Of a DNA stretch of 64,000 nt, positions 35,811-43,977 are shown piece by piece. The notes under the pieces were generated by a model. The model did not search any database. It worked only from the letters and a program-made list of their open reading frames with translations, and was not told where the DNA came from. Origin of the DNA: DASXUG01 sp964620425 (GTDB taxonomy: Bacteria > Pseudomonadota > Gammaproteobacteria > Burkholderiales > Methylophilaceae); assembly GCA_964620425.1 (NCBI GenBank), contig CAZUGV010000005.1, forward strand, positions 62,001 to 126,000. The letters run 5' to 3'. How positions within the stretch are numbered: the first letter of the stretch is position 1; each line of letters opens with the position of its first letter. The position numbers and the translations under genes were made by a program.

Positions 35811-36824
35811 TTACTCCACTGCCGTGCGCTGCGCCACTCGCAATACAGCGCTACGCGATCGAGGATTACGTTTCACTTCTGCTGCAGATGGCTTGATCGC
35901 CTTGCCAATCGCCTCCAACCTCGCTTGCGGTAAATCTTTCGCCATCACAGGAAAACGTGAGGGCAAATCATCTCGATACTGCTCACCACGAATAAACTGC
36001 TTAACAATACGATCTTCTAATGAATGAAAACTAATCACTGCCAAACGCCCGCCCACTGCCAACACATCCAAACACTGCGGCAATACTAGCGATAACTCTT
36101 CAAGCTCCTGATTGACGAAAATCCGTAAAGCTTGAAAGGTGCGCGTCGCCGGATCTTGCCCAGGTTCGATTTTTGGAACCGCCCCTGCAACGATCTTGGC
36201 AAGCTCTCGAGTAGTGGTGATGGCATGCCCGTTTGTGCGCTCCGCAACAATCGCCCTTGCAATCTGTTTAGCAAACCGTTCTTCACCATAATCTTTAATT
36301 ACCCCCGCTATTTCTTGCTCTGTGGCATCTGCCAAAAATTCCACCGCCGTTTGCCCATGCGTTTGATCCATCCGCATATCCAAAGGGCCGTCAAACCTAA
36401 AACTAAAACCGCGCTCACCTACATCAATCTGCGGGGATGAGATGCCTAAATCCAACAAGATGCCGTCCACTTTTTTAACATCTATCTCTGTCAGCACCTC
36501 TTGCAAACCAGCAAAGTGACTGTGGTGAATACTAAATCGCGCGTCTTGAATCAACTGAGCTGTTTCTATCGCAGCAAGATCTCTATCCAATGCGATTAAA
36601 CGACCTTGCTTGCCTAGATTTTCTAATATTTTTTTACTGTGCCCACCGCGACCAAATGTGCCATCGACATAAACTCCATCTGATTTTATTGATAAAGCCT
36701 CAACCGCCTCATCAAGCAACACAGTGATATGCGCTTGCGCTGCTTCAGACCCCGTTTTTTGATTTAAGCCGCCCTCACCCAAACCACCCTGACTCAAGCC
36801 ATCACGGCTCAAGCCCGCACTCAT
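35811..36824 (-). CDS. rsmH: 16S rRNA (cytosine1402-N4)-methyltransferase
   Basis: RsmH (MraW) methylates C1402 in the 16S rRNA decoding centre using S-adenosylmethionine. The 337-residue product has HITVLLDEAVEAL, GVYVDGTFGRGGHS, LIALDRD, GILLDLGISSPQ, RGFSFRFDGPLDMRM and the C-terminal NPRSRSAVLRVA. Unlike most relatives it carries about 28 extra N-terminal residues made of Gly-Leu-rich pentapeptide repeats. The start overlaps mraZ by four bases (ATGA); no internal ATG lies before the conserved domain. Confidence 0.96.
   Translation of the reverse strand: MSAGLSRDGLSQGGLGEGGLNQKTGSEAAQAHITVLLDEAVEALSIKSDGVYVDGTFGRGGHSKKILENLGKQGRLIALDRDLAAIETAQLIQDARFSIHHSHFAGLQEVLTEIDVKKVDGILLDLGISSPQIDVGERGFSFRFDGPLDMRMDQTHGQTAVEFLADATEQEIAGVIKDYGEERFAKQIARAIVAERTNGHAITTTRELAKIVAGAVPKIEPGQDPATRTFQALRIFVNQELEELSLVLPQCLDVLAVGGRLAVISFHSLEDRIVKQFIRGEQYRDDLPSRFPVMAKDLPQARLEAIGKAIKPSAAEVKRNPRSRSAVLRVAQRTAVE
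36756..36815 (-). repeat. Four 15-bp coding repeats at the 5' end of rsmH
   Basis: Read on the minus strand, four in-frame 15-bp units encode GLSRD, GLSQG, GLGEG and GLNQK. The first two units share GGCTTGAG at the same position; later units are more diverged. The period of 15 keeps the reading frame, so copy number could vary without harming the enzyme domain. Confidence 0.75.
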
Positions 36825-37282
36825 AATGAAAACCCGACTTCTGCTAAACGTTTAGAAATATTTTGCTGATTACTTTGTACTGCACGCTTAGCTTCGTCAT
36901 AAGCGTTTTTAGACCAAACTTGAAAGCGATTACCTTGACCGACAAACACCACATCTTTATCCAAGCCAACTTCATCACGCAACACAGATGAAACCAAGAT
37001 ACGCCCAGCGGAATCCATTTCCACATCTTCAGCCATACCAACCATCACCAATTGCAACTGCTTAATATCTTCATCAAAGCTAGGCAGTGACATCAATTGC
37101 GTTTGCATTTCATTAAACACAGACTCTTTATACAAAAGCAGATGTCCACCCACAGGGTTCACCGTCAACACCAAACCACCCGACTGACCATCATCACGCA
37201 TCGTCAAGGCGTCACGATGCTTGGTCGGGATTGCCAACCGTCCTTTTGCATCTAATATGAGTGCCGTGGTGCCGCGAAACAT
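36821..37282 (-). CDS. mraZ: Transcriptional regulator MraZ
   Basis: MraZ is an AbrB-fold DNA-binding protein that represses the dcw operon in characterised bacteria. The 153-residue product has two SpoVT/AbrB-like repeats: FRGTTALILDAKGRLAIPTKHRD at the N-terminus and EDVEMDSAGRILVSSVLRDEVGLDKDVVFVGQGNRFQVW later. It is the first gene of the cluster and overlaps rsmH by four bases. Direct repeats of the expected type lie upstream of its promoter, so autoregulation is likely. Confidence 0.97.
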   Translation of the reverse strand: MFRGTTALILDAKGRLAIPTKHRDALTMRDDGQSGGLVLTVNPVGGHLLLYKESVFNEMQTQLMSLPSFDEDIKQLQLVMVGMAEDVEMDSAGRILVSSVLRDEVGLDKDVVFVGQGNRFQVWSKNAYDEAKRAVQSNQQNISKRLAEVGFSL

Positions 37283-37390
37283 GTCTAGCCTTTATAATTC
37301 CTAAATGTGTGCATTAAAAAAATGGAAACAAAATGACTGAACTCAAACCGCCAAGCTAAAAAAAGTCCATCGAGCAGAAACTTGGCAAAA

Positions 37391-37463
37391 ATTAGGAGAT
37401 GAGCACTTGAATTCAGTCAAAAATCTCCACAAAAAAACATTTTCCTCCACTAATCACCACTTT
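37391..37463 (-). promoter_or_regulatory. mraZ promoter with MraZ-box-like direct repeats
   Basis: Read on the minus strand, a -35 TTGACT (37420-37415) and a -10 CCTAAT (37396-37391) are separated by 18 bases, about 110 bases before the mraZ start. Directly upstream, GTGG elements occur at ten-base phase: AAAGTGGTG (from 37463), GTGGAG (37450-37445), a degenerate slot, and GTGGAG (37430-37425). This matches the GTGG-type repeats with ten-base period known for MraZ boxes. Confidence 0.65.
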
Positions 37464-37800
37464 ATCGAAAAAAATTTGGCGATGCAAGCCTTTTTTGTAT
37501 TTTTTCCTTTATATGTCAATGACTTAGCGAAAATTCTTCAAAATAAAAACTCGTTAATAATTAGAGACATAGAAAGCTATGTGAATGTGCCTTATCAAGA
37601 CACGTTTGGAAGCGATTGAATTACTGAAATGCGTACATTTAAGAAAATTTGAAGTGGCTTTCACAGAAAAAATCTTGTGAAAAATGAGCGCTTGTGGGAA
37701 ATGAAAGTTAGTGCCGAAAACAACTTGAGAATTAAATATCTAAGAATTTAAAACCTAAGCACTAAAAAAGCAGAGTGACATCAACACCAACAAAAAAAGC
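37464..37800. other. Non-coding spacer between mraZ promoter and rnpB
   Basis: This 337-base AT-rich spacer holds no convincing gene. Its right end (37791-37798) gives a run of Ts on the minus strand directly after the RNase P RNA, which probably serves as its terminator. A GTGGGA sequence on the plus strand (37693-37698) stands alone and is not part of the MraZ-type array. Confidence 0.5.
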
Positions 37801-38248
37801 GAAGCTGGCCGATAAGCCGGGTTCTGTTCTCACCTTGCGGCAAGCGACAGTCATTCATCTAGGCGTACGATTACTCGTACGCTCGAGCAACCTACCCGCT
37901 GGCAGCGCGAGTCACGCCTTATTTGCCCGTCCGAAAACAAAGCAAAAACGCCAGCCTATTTGGTCTTGCTGCGGATGGAGGTTACCGCGTTTCACCCGTT
38001 TCGATGCAAGCTCGCAACTTTCGCTGCTCGCAGGTCGAACCGACTCGTCTCTGTGGCCCTATTCCTCGCCTTATATCTTGTGGCTTTCGCCACAAAAATT
38101 TCAACGTACGGCCGTTAGCCGTCATCCCACTCTATGCAGCCCGGACTTTCCTCCCTCACATACCAACAAAGCCCGCGAGGGGCTTCCCCAGTTTATCATG
38201 GCAATAAATTGCCAGATAAAATGTGACGGCGACTGTCTAGCCAGCTTC
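37801..38248 (-). ncRNA. rnpB: RNase P RNA (class A)
   Basis: This is the catalytic RNA of RNase P, which matures tRNA 5' ends. On the minus strand the 5' end GAAGCTGGCTAGACAGTCGC and the 3' end ACCCGGCTTATCGGCCAGCTTC pair as helix P1. Conserved core segments are present: GAGGAAAGTCCGGGC, CCACAGAGACGAGTC, GGTGAAACGCGGTAA, GCAAGACCAAATAGG and CTAGATGAATGACTGTC. The length of about 448 nt exceeds the E. coli RNA (377 nt), partly because of an enlarged P3 region with an inserted-looking hairpin. A T-run follows the 3' end. Boundaries are by homology and may be off by a few bases. Confidence 0.96.
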
Positions 38249-38254
38249 AACGTC

Positions 38255-38260
38255 ATTTTA
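38255..38260 (-). promoter_or_regulatory. Probable -10 element of rnpB
   Basis: On the minus strand TAAAAT lies six bases before the mature 5' end of the RNase P RNA, the right distance for a -10 box if transcription begins at or near the mature end. No good -35 element is seen at 16-18 bases upstream. Confidence 0.5.
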
Positions 38261-38278
38261 ACACGGAGTAAGCACCAC

Positions 38279-38300
38279 CTTGGCTTTCAGCAAAGCCAAG
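38279..38300. terminator. Perfect hairpin between the DUF3149 gene and rnpB
   Basis: CTTGGCTTT (38279-38287) and AAAGCCAAG (38292-38300) form a perfect nine-base stem with a four-base loop. It lies 46 bases after the DUF3149 gene stop and just ahead of the rnpB promoter. It lacks a T-tract on the minus strand, so termination would be weak; it may instead insulate or regulate rnpB. Confidence 0.4.
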
Positions 38301-38346
38301 TTAAAGCAAAGTAGAGTAAACCAGCTGTAAAGTTAAGAAGAGGTAA

Positions 38347-38490
38347 TTATTTGCGCTGACTATTGCGTGCATCCTCATCCATCTTGCGTTTAAAAAAACT
38401 GTAAAACCAGACGGACATCCCAATCACAAACAAAATAACTGCAAGGCTCATCAAACCATAGTCGGATGAAAGTAAATTAGTTAATAACAT
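38347..38490 (-). CDS. Small DUF3149-type membrane protein
   Basis: This 47-residue protein starts at an ATG at 38490 with a good GAGGAG site; a longer reading frame upstream lacks a ribosome site and has an implausible Cys-rich N-terminus. It has one transmembrane helix (LMSLAVILFVIGMSVWFYSFF) followed by a basic, then acidic tail (KRKMDEDARNSQRK). The pattern matches DUF3149 proteins of betaproteobacteria. The function is unknown. Confidence 0.75.
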   Translation of the reverse strand: MLLTNLLSSDYGLMSLAVILFVIGMSVWFYSFFKRKMDEDARNSQRK

Positions 38491-38743
38491 TGCATTCTCC
38501 TCAACACGCAAGCATTTATCAGAAACAAACACACATCCGCAGCAAACAATGCGGGATAACAATGTACGCCTTTTAATACGATGTAATATTGAGGCAAATC
38601 AAGAAGATGCTAATTCATGTCACCAAAGTACTTTATAGCTAAAGATTTAATAGTTAGTTGCCGTAAACTTTATTACCATTTGGTTTTAACTATCAAGAGT
38701 TACATCTGTAAATGCTATCGATCGACAAGGTGAAAGCGCTCAT

Positions 38744-39240
38744 ATGAGAACAGACAAGGGATTCACCTTAATAGAGTTAATTGTTGTGATTGTCATCTTA
38801 GGGATATTGGCAGCTACAGCTCTACCCAAGTATATTAATATTGGCAAGATGCGCGTATTGCGAGCCTTGTTGGCTTGCAAGGAGCGCTTCAATCCACAGC
38901 CAGTATGGCAGCAGCTAAATGCTTATTGGATCCCACTTGCAACCCCAATCAGAATGGCGGTGACTCTCCTTCAACCATAATCAACGAAAAAACCATCTAC
39001 TTTCATTACGGCTACCCAACAGCATGGGGCAAGTTTGTTGTGGATGATGGCGTTGGCGGTATTGGCGATATCATGACCATCTCAGGGTTTACCTATCAAC
39101 CGCATGTACCAGGGTCGTTTCAAACCCGATTCACCAAAGATGGTGCGCCCGACCCAGATAACTGCGAAGTCATCTACCAAATGTCACCATCTGGCACATC
39201 ACCACGCCTAAGCATTACCATCGTTACGTCGGGATGTTGA
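38744..39240 (+). pseudogene. Frameshifted type IV pilin-like gene
   Basis: The ATG at 38744 opens a class type IV prepilin leader: MRTDKG|FTLIELIVVIVILG, with Gly at the cleavage site and Glu five residues after it. After Gly-Lys at codons 34-35 the frame leaves the pilin sequence. Adding one G at about 38848 restores KDARIASLVGLQGALQSTAS and an open frame to the stop at 39240, giving a protein of about 165 residues with a C-terminal Cys pair region (DNCEVIYQ ... VTSGC). So the gene is interrupted by a one-base deletion, or the base is missing through a sequencing error. No other pilus genes are nearby. Confidence 0.85.
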
Positions 39241-39324
39241 TTGTTAGAGCGCTTAGCGAGCAGGGCGCTAATAAGCAAAGCGCAATGCGGCTTCACCTAT
39301 TGGCACCTTACCAAACCTGCCCCA

Positions 39325-40356
39325 TCAAACAATATGCCAGTTCACACTCTGCCCCGCCCTTAACGGCACTAACTCGCCCCCATCAAACGGTAAACTAGCT
39401 GGCACAAGCCAACTCTCTTTCACCAAAGTAATTTGCTTAGTATTACGTGGCAGGCCGTAAAAATCTGCGCCATAAAAGCTAGCAAAGCCTTCTAACCTAT
39501 CTAAAGCATTCGCATTTTCAAAGGCTTCTGCATAAAGTTCCATCGCGGTGTGGGCGGTGTACATGCCCGCACAGCCACAGGCGGCTTCTTTGGTGTGTTT
39601 GGCGTGGGGGGCGCTATCGGTGCCTAAGAAAAATTTAGGGCTGCCGCTGGTGGCGGCTTTAACCAAGGCTTGGCGGTGTTCTTCCCGCTTTAAAATGGGT
39701 AGGCAGTAGTGGTGCGGCTGTATGCCGCCTTTAAACATGTCGTTGCGGTTCATCAACAAGTGGTGTGCTGTGATAGTGGCCGCGACATTGCTAGAGGCAG
39801 ATGCCACAAACTCAGCCGCATCACGCGTGGTGATATGCTCGAACACGACTTTTAAATTTGGGTATTTATCGAGTAACGGTTTCATGTGGCGGTCGATAAA
39901 CACTTTTTCGCGGTCAAACACGTCCACATTGGCATCGGTGACTTCACCGTGGGTAAGCAGTGGCATGCCGACTTCTTGCATGGCTTGCAACGCATTGGCG
40001 CATTTATCTAGGCTGGTGACGCCCGAATCTGAGTTGGTTGTCGCACCCGCGGGGTAGAGTTTTACGCCGTGCACGATGCCGCTTTGCTTGGCCTGGATAA
40101 TTTCATCAGCCGTGGTGTTATCGGTTAAATACAGCGTCATTAATGGCTCAAACGCCATGGCCGCTGGCAAGGCTTGCAAAATGCGCTCACGATACGCCTG
40201 CGCTAGCGCAGTGGTGGTAACAGGTGGACGCAAATTAGGCATCACAATGGCGCGGGCGAATTGCTTGGCGGTATCGGGCAACACGGCTTCAAGCGCTGCG
40301 CCATCACGCAAGTGTAAGTGCCAATCATCGGGACGGGTGAGAGTAATTTTAGTCAT
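39325..40356 (-). CDS. pyrC: Dihydroorotase (class II)
   Basis: PyrC cyclises N-carbamoyl-aspartate to dihydroorotate in pyrimidine synthesis. From the ATG at 40356 the product has 343 residues and the E. coli-type layout: RPDDWHLHLRDGAAL with zinc-binding HxH, GVKLYPAGATTNSDSGV with the lysine to be carboxylated, PLLTHGEV, VVFEHITTRDA, ATITAHHLLMNRNDMF and FLGTDSAPHAKHTKE. A TTG two codons upstream is less likely. It is convergent with the broken pilin gene. Confidence 0.96.
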   Translation of the reverse strand: MTKITLTRPDDWHLHLRDGAALEAVLPDTAKQFARAIVMPNLRPPVTTTALAQAYRERILQALPAAMAFEPLMTLYLTDNTTADEIIQAKQSGIVHGVKLYPAGATTNSDSGVTSLDKCANALQAMQEVGMPLLTHGEVTDANVDVFDREKVFIDRHMKPLLDKYPNLKVVFEHITTRDAAEFVASASSNVAATITAHHLLMNRNDMFKGGIQPHHYCLPILKREEHRQALVKAATSGSPKFFLGTDSAPHAKHTKEAACGCAGMYTAHTAMELYAEAFENANALDRLEGFASFYGADFYGLPRNTKQITLVKESWLVPASLPFDGGELVPLRAGQSVNWHIV

Positions 40357-40383
40357 ATTCAACTCTAAATAATGAAGTGATAA

Positions 40384-41247
40384 TTAGTTTTGTGGCTTTA
40401 ACTGCAAAGCCAAATCATAAAGTAGATTTTTCTTCTCGCCTGTAATTTCTACCGCCAATTTTACCGCTTGTTTAAGTGGCAACTCGGCGAGTAATACTTT
40501 AAGTGTATTCAAACTTTCATCGCTTACCGTTTTGCCATCATCAACTGGTGCAGGTTCTATCATTAACACAAATTCACCACGTTGTTGGTTGGTGTCACTT
40601 TCTAGCCATACTTGCGCTTCACCCAATAAACAGCGGTGAAAAGTCTCAAACGTTTTGGTGATTTCACGGGCAATGGTGATGCGGCGCTCTGCACCTAACA
40701 CGTTCGCCATATCGACAATACATTCTACTATGCGGTGCGGTGCTTCGTATAACACCAAGGTAACAGGATGGGTTTGGTAACTGGCTAACACCTTGCGCCG
40801 TTGTGAGCCGCTGGCGGGCAAAAAGCCAATGAAACTAAATCCGTTGGAAATAATCCCAGAGGCTGAGAGCGCAGCGATGACAGCGCTAGCCCCTGGTACG
40901 GGTACGATATTGACGCCATTTTGACGAAGTACGTCAACCACAATCGCCCCTGGGTCGCTAATAGCTGGCGTGCCTGCGTCTGTGACCAGCGCGATAGATT
41001 CGCCAGATTGAATGCGTTTTAGTAGAATCTCGGCGGATTGTTGCTCGTTATGCTCGTGCACGGCAATTAGTTTTTTTTGTATGCCAAAATGAGTTAATAA
41101 GTGTGTAGTATGGCGCGTGTCTTCCGCCGCAATTGCATCGACTGACTTTAAAATGTCAATGGCACGCAAAGTAATGTCTTGCAGATTTCCAATCGGCGTG
41201 GCGACCACATATAATGTATTTTTATGATTAGATTGACTATGACTCAC
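40384..41247 (-). CDS. rsmI: 16S rRNA (cytidine1402-2'-O)-methyltransferase, GTG start
   Basis: RsmI methylates the 2'-O of C1402, the same nucleotide modified at N4 by RsmH in this window. The 287-residue product has LYVVATPIGNLQDITLRA, AAEDTRHTTHLL, VTDAGTPAISDPG and PVPGASAVIAALSASG, the SAM-binding pattern of the tetrapyrrole-methylase superfamily. No ATG is available; a GTG at 41247 is the likely start. The 5' end overlaps that of the divergent lpoA-like gene. Confidence 0.95.
   Translation of the reverse strand: MSHSQSNHKNTLYVVATPIGNLQDITLRAIDILKSVDAIAAEDTRHTTHLLTHFGIQKKLIAVHEHNEQQSAEILLKRIQSGESIALVTDAGTPAISDPGAIVVDVLRQNGVNIVPVPGASAVIAALSASGIISNGFSFIGFLPASGSQRRKVLASYQTHPVTLVLYEAPHRIVECIVDMANVLGAERRITIAREITKTFETFHRCLLGEAQVWLESDTNQQRGEFVLMIEPAPVDDGKTVSDESLNTLKVLLAELPLKQAVKLAVEITGEKKNLLYDLALQLKPQN
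41210..41215 (+). promoter_or_regulatory. Perfect -10 hexamer for the lpoA-like gene, inside rsmI
   Basis: TATAAT lies on the plus strand 29 bases before the ATG at 41239. A weak -35 (TTTCCA, 41186-41191) sits 18 bases further up. The element is within the first codons of the divergent rsmI gene. Confidence 0.55.
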
Positions 41248-42930
41248 CGTTTACCCACCTTATATTTACTTGCATTATTAGCCTTTAGCACCACTTTTGT
41301 TGCAAACATGGCTTGGGCAGATAATGCGCCTACTGCCAATAAAACAGACACCAAAACTACTGCCGACACGCCCACAAAAACAAAAAAGAGTGCAGAAGCC
41401 TATTTTGCGGATGGTATTGATTGCCTCAAAACCAACAACGTTATCTGCGCAAAAACTGCGCAAGCCAGCATCCCCGCTATTTCTAGCTATGCGACTTTGC
41501 TAGCAGGCAATATCGCTGCTGCCGAGCAAAATTTTGTTGATGTATTTCGCTTATTATTGCCATTGCAAGCCGATAAAACACTTAACAACAGCGCAATCGC
41601 CAGTTTACACGCAAGCTTGGCTGCCGCATATGACGACCAAGACGATACTTATCGCGCATTAGAGCAACGCGTTTCTGCCGAGCCATTTTTAAGCAACCCG
41701 CTAGACATTAAGGCGAATCAGGCGCGCATTTGGCAATCACTCACTGCACTGCCTAAAACACAACTCATTGAAATGCGCGGCTTAAGTGAAAATAACATTA
41801 CGCAAGGCTGGGTCGATCTAGCAATAGCTAGCGCAATTGCAACCAAACAAGCCATTACCAACTGGCGCACTGCATATCCAGACCACCCTGCAACTGACAC
41901 CATTGCACAACAATTTTTAGATGACCGCATGTTCATGAACAAAAATAGCGGGAGCAATTTAAGCGTTAGCGGTAAAGTTGCGCTAATTTTACCCTTTTCA
42001 GAGCAATTGCTTTACCCCGTGGCAGATGCCATAGAACAAGGTTTTTCAGCTGCCAATGATGTTAGCAAAAACACGGCTGAGATTAAAATTTACCCTTCCA
42101 CCGCAAAAAAAGAGGACATCGTTGCGTTATATCAACAAGCAGTCACTGAGGGTGCAAAATACGTGGTTGGCCCACTGACCCGCGATGAGATTAATATACT
42201 AAGCACCGCCAAAATCAGCGTCCCAACTCTGACACTAAACCACCCAGATTCGCCCAGCAATATTGCCAACCTCTTCAATTACGGCCTCACTGTGGATAAT
42301 GAAGTCACGCAGATTATCAAAACGGCAAGGGATGCTGGCATGCAATCTGCCACTATCGTAATGTCTAACTCGCCATTGGCAAACCGTATGGCAAAAGCCT
42401 TTAGTGAAACATGGACAGCGACAGGTGGCAAGATCGGTTTGCCAATCAGCATTACCGATAAAGCCTTATTACCAACGATCAAAACGCAACTGTCAGGCAA
42501 CCCGACAGATATGATTTTTCTAGCCGCAAATGCTAATGAAGCGCGTGAAATTAGACCATTTCTCAATAGTGCTATCCCGACTTTTGGCTTATCCCACATG
42601 AATGATGGCCTCAGTCAAGCCAACACAGACAACCCTTTAAACGCCATACGCTTTTCAGACATTCCATGGGTGCTAGACCACAATAATGAAGCGTACAAAG
42701 ACTATTACAAAGCCGCAGAAGATTTACCGCAAGGCGAAATGCAACGCTGGTTTGCGCTAGGCGTAGATGCGTATCATTTACTAGCAATCATTACACAACG
42801 CCCCAATAGCTTTAGCACGTTTAATGGGCTAACGGGCAAAATTAGCGTGAGTGCCACAGGTGAAATCAAGCGCGAGTTATTACTTGGGCGCTTTACCAAA
42901 CAAGGCATTACGATGGAAAACGCACCTTAA
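41239..42930 (+). CDS. Penicillin-binding protein activator, LpoA/LppC-like, without lipobox
   Basis: LpoA-type proteins activate class A penicillin-binding proteins from the outer membrane. The 563-residue product has a signal peptide (LYLLALLAFSTTFVANMAWA), a Thr/Lys-rich linker, helical repeats (about 55-235) and a periplasmic-binding-like domain starting near GKVALILPFSEQLLYPVADAIEQG. There is no Cys at the signal-peptide end, so unlike E. coli LpoA it does not look like a lipoprotein. An ATG 15 bases upstream (41224) is possible, but would leave almost no leader after the TATAAT box. It is followed by yraN, diaA and a dolP-like gene, the E. coli order. Confidence 0.85.
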   Translation: MTHRLPTLYLLALLAFSTTFVANMAWADNAPTANKTDTKTTADTPTKTKKSAEAYFADGIDCLKTNNVICAKTAQASIPAISSYATLLAGNIAAAEQNFVDVFRLLLPLQADKTLNNSAIASLHASLAAAYDDQDDTYRALEQRVSAEPFLSNPLDIKANQARIWQSLTALPKTQLIEMRGLSENNITQGWVDLAIASAIATKQAITNWRTAYPDHPATDTIAQQFLDDRMFMNKNSGSNLSVSGKVALILPFSEQLLYPVADAIEQGFSAANDVSKNTAEIKIYPSTAKKEDIVALYQQAVTEGAKYVVGPLTRDEINILSTAKISVPTLTLNHPDSPSNIANLFNYGLTVDNEVTQIIKTARDAGMQSATIVMSNSPLANRMAKAFSETWTATGGKIGLPISITDKALLPTIKTQLSGNPTDMIFLAANANEAREIRPFLNSAIPTFGLSHMNDGLSQANTDNPLNAIRFSDIPWVLDHNNEAYKDYYKAAEDLPQGEMQRWFALGVDAYHLLAIITQRPNSFSTFNGLTGKISVSATGEIKRELLLGRFTKQGITMENAP

Positions 42931-42934
42931 TTTA

Positions 42935-43300
42935 ATGGTTAACGCTATTAAGCCAAAACCATCTGACGCGGGCAAAATTGCAGAGGAGTTAGCAGCTACT
43001 TATCTGCAACAACACGGCTTAACCCTAGTGACCAGCAACTACCGTTGCAAATTCGGCGAGATTGATTTAATCATGCGCGATGGCAAATCATTAGTATTTG
43101 TAGAAGTGCGCCTTCGTAGCAACGCATCATTTGGTGGCGCAGCAAGTAGCATCACCTCTCAAAAACAGCGTAAAATCGCGATGACGGCAGAACATTATTT
43201 ACAACAGCACGGCAATCAAGCTTGTCGTTTTGATGTTGTTTTGATGAACAAAGTACAACTGCAACAGATTGATTGGATTAAAAACGCTTTCGAGGTGTAA
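42935..43300 (+). CDS. yraN: YraN/UPF0102 family protein
   Basis: The 121-residue product has the restriction-endonuclease-like core of UPF0102: AEELAATYLQQHG, then NYRCKFGEIDLIMRDGKSLVFVEVRLR with Asp and Glu-x-Arg residues matching a PD-(D/E)xK pattern. The ATG at 42935 lies four bases after the lpoA-like stop. The exact cellular role is unsettled. It is part of the lpoA-yraN-diaA-dolP operon. Confidence 0.92.
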   Translation: MVNAIKPKPSDAGKIAEELAATYLQQHGLTLVTSNYRCKFGEIDLIMRDGKSLVFVEVRLRSNASFGGAASSITSQKQRKIAMTAEHYLQQHGNQACRFDVVLMNKVQLQQIDWIKNAFEV

Positions 43301-43386
43301 AGCCCATTAACAGTTAAAAGCTTGGGCTGAAATGATCTAAACTGCAACGATTCTCTAGGATAACAAAACCAAATGGACTTAAGTTT

Positions 43387-43977
43387 GTGGATTTAATTGA
43401 ACGCATTACCTCGCATTTCGAACAAAGTGCCAGACTTAAACTAGAAATTGCCGAGTTGTTATCTGCCCCCATTCTTAAAGCAGCTGAAACAATTGTTGAA
43501 GCATTGCTAAATGAAAAAAAAATACTCATTTGCGGCAATGGCGGCGCCTCTTGCAACGCACAATACTTTGCTTCTCGCATGTTAAATCACTATGAAACAG
43601 AGCGTCCAGGCCTAGCGGCTATTGCACTCAGTGCAGATAATGCAACCCTAACCTCTATCGCCAACTTCGGACACTTTGAGCAAGTTTTTTCTAAACAAAT
43701 TGCTGCCTTAGGTCAAGCAGGGGATGTACTGATTGTCATGAGCGTGAGCGGCAATTCGGCCAATATTTTAAAAGCGATTGATGCCGCCAAAGAGCGAGAT
43801 ATTGCCGTGATTGCGATTAGTGGCGGAGATGGGGGCGACCTTGTTGAACTTTTGGGGGATAATGACATTCATATTGGGGTTCCGCACGAAAATGCCTCGC
43901 GCGTTCATGAGGTGAATATTTTAATTTTGCATTGCTTATGCGATGCTATCGACTGCATTTTATTGGGAGTACATTAA
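43387..43977 (+). CDS. diaA: SIS-domain protein DiaA (DnaA initiator-associating factor family)
   Basis: DiaA binds DnaA and helps timely replication initiation in E. coli; it is related to the sedoheptulose-7-phosphate isomerase GmhA. The 196-residue product has an SIS domain: ILICGNGGASCNAQYFASRML, VLIVMSVSGNSANILKAIDAA and VPHENASRVHEVNILILHCLCD. The start is a GTG at 43387. The gene order (yraN before, dolP-like after) favours DiaA over GmhA, though a sugar-isomerase role is not excluded. Confidence 0.85.
   Translation: MDLIERITSHFEQSARLKLEIAELLSAPILKAAETIVEALLNEKKILICGNGGASCNAQYFASRMLNHYETERPGLAAIALSADNATLTSIANFGHFEQVFSKQIAALGQAGDVLIVMSVSGNSANILKAIDAAKERDIAVIAISGGDGGDLVELLGDNDIHIGVPHENASRVHEVNILILHCLCDAIDCILLGVH

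Noticed and set aside
37407..37619. A 70-codon open frame on the plus strand upstream of mraZ
   Set aside because: It overlaps the mraZ promoter and MraZ-box region, is low in complexity, and has no ribosome site or recognisable domain.
37775..38314. A 179-codon open frame over the RNase P RNA region
   Set aside because: It runs antisense through conserved rnpB core sequences; the reading frame is a by-product of the structured RNA.
43387..43977. GmhA (heptose isomerase) as the identity of the SIS-domain gene
   Set aside because: The order lpoA-yraN-SIS-dolP is that of diaA in E. coli; no other heptose genes are nearby.
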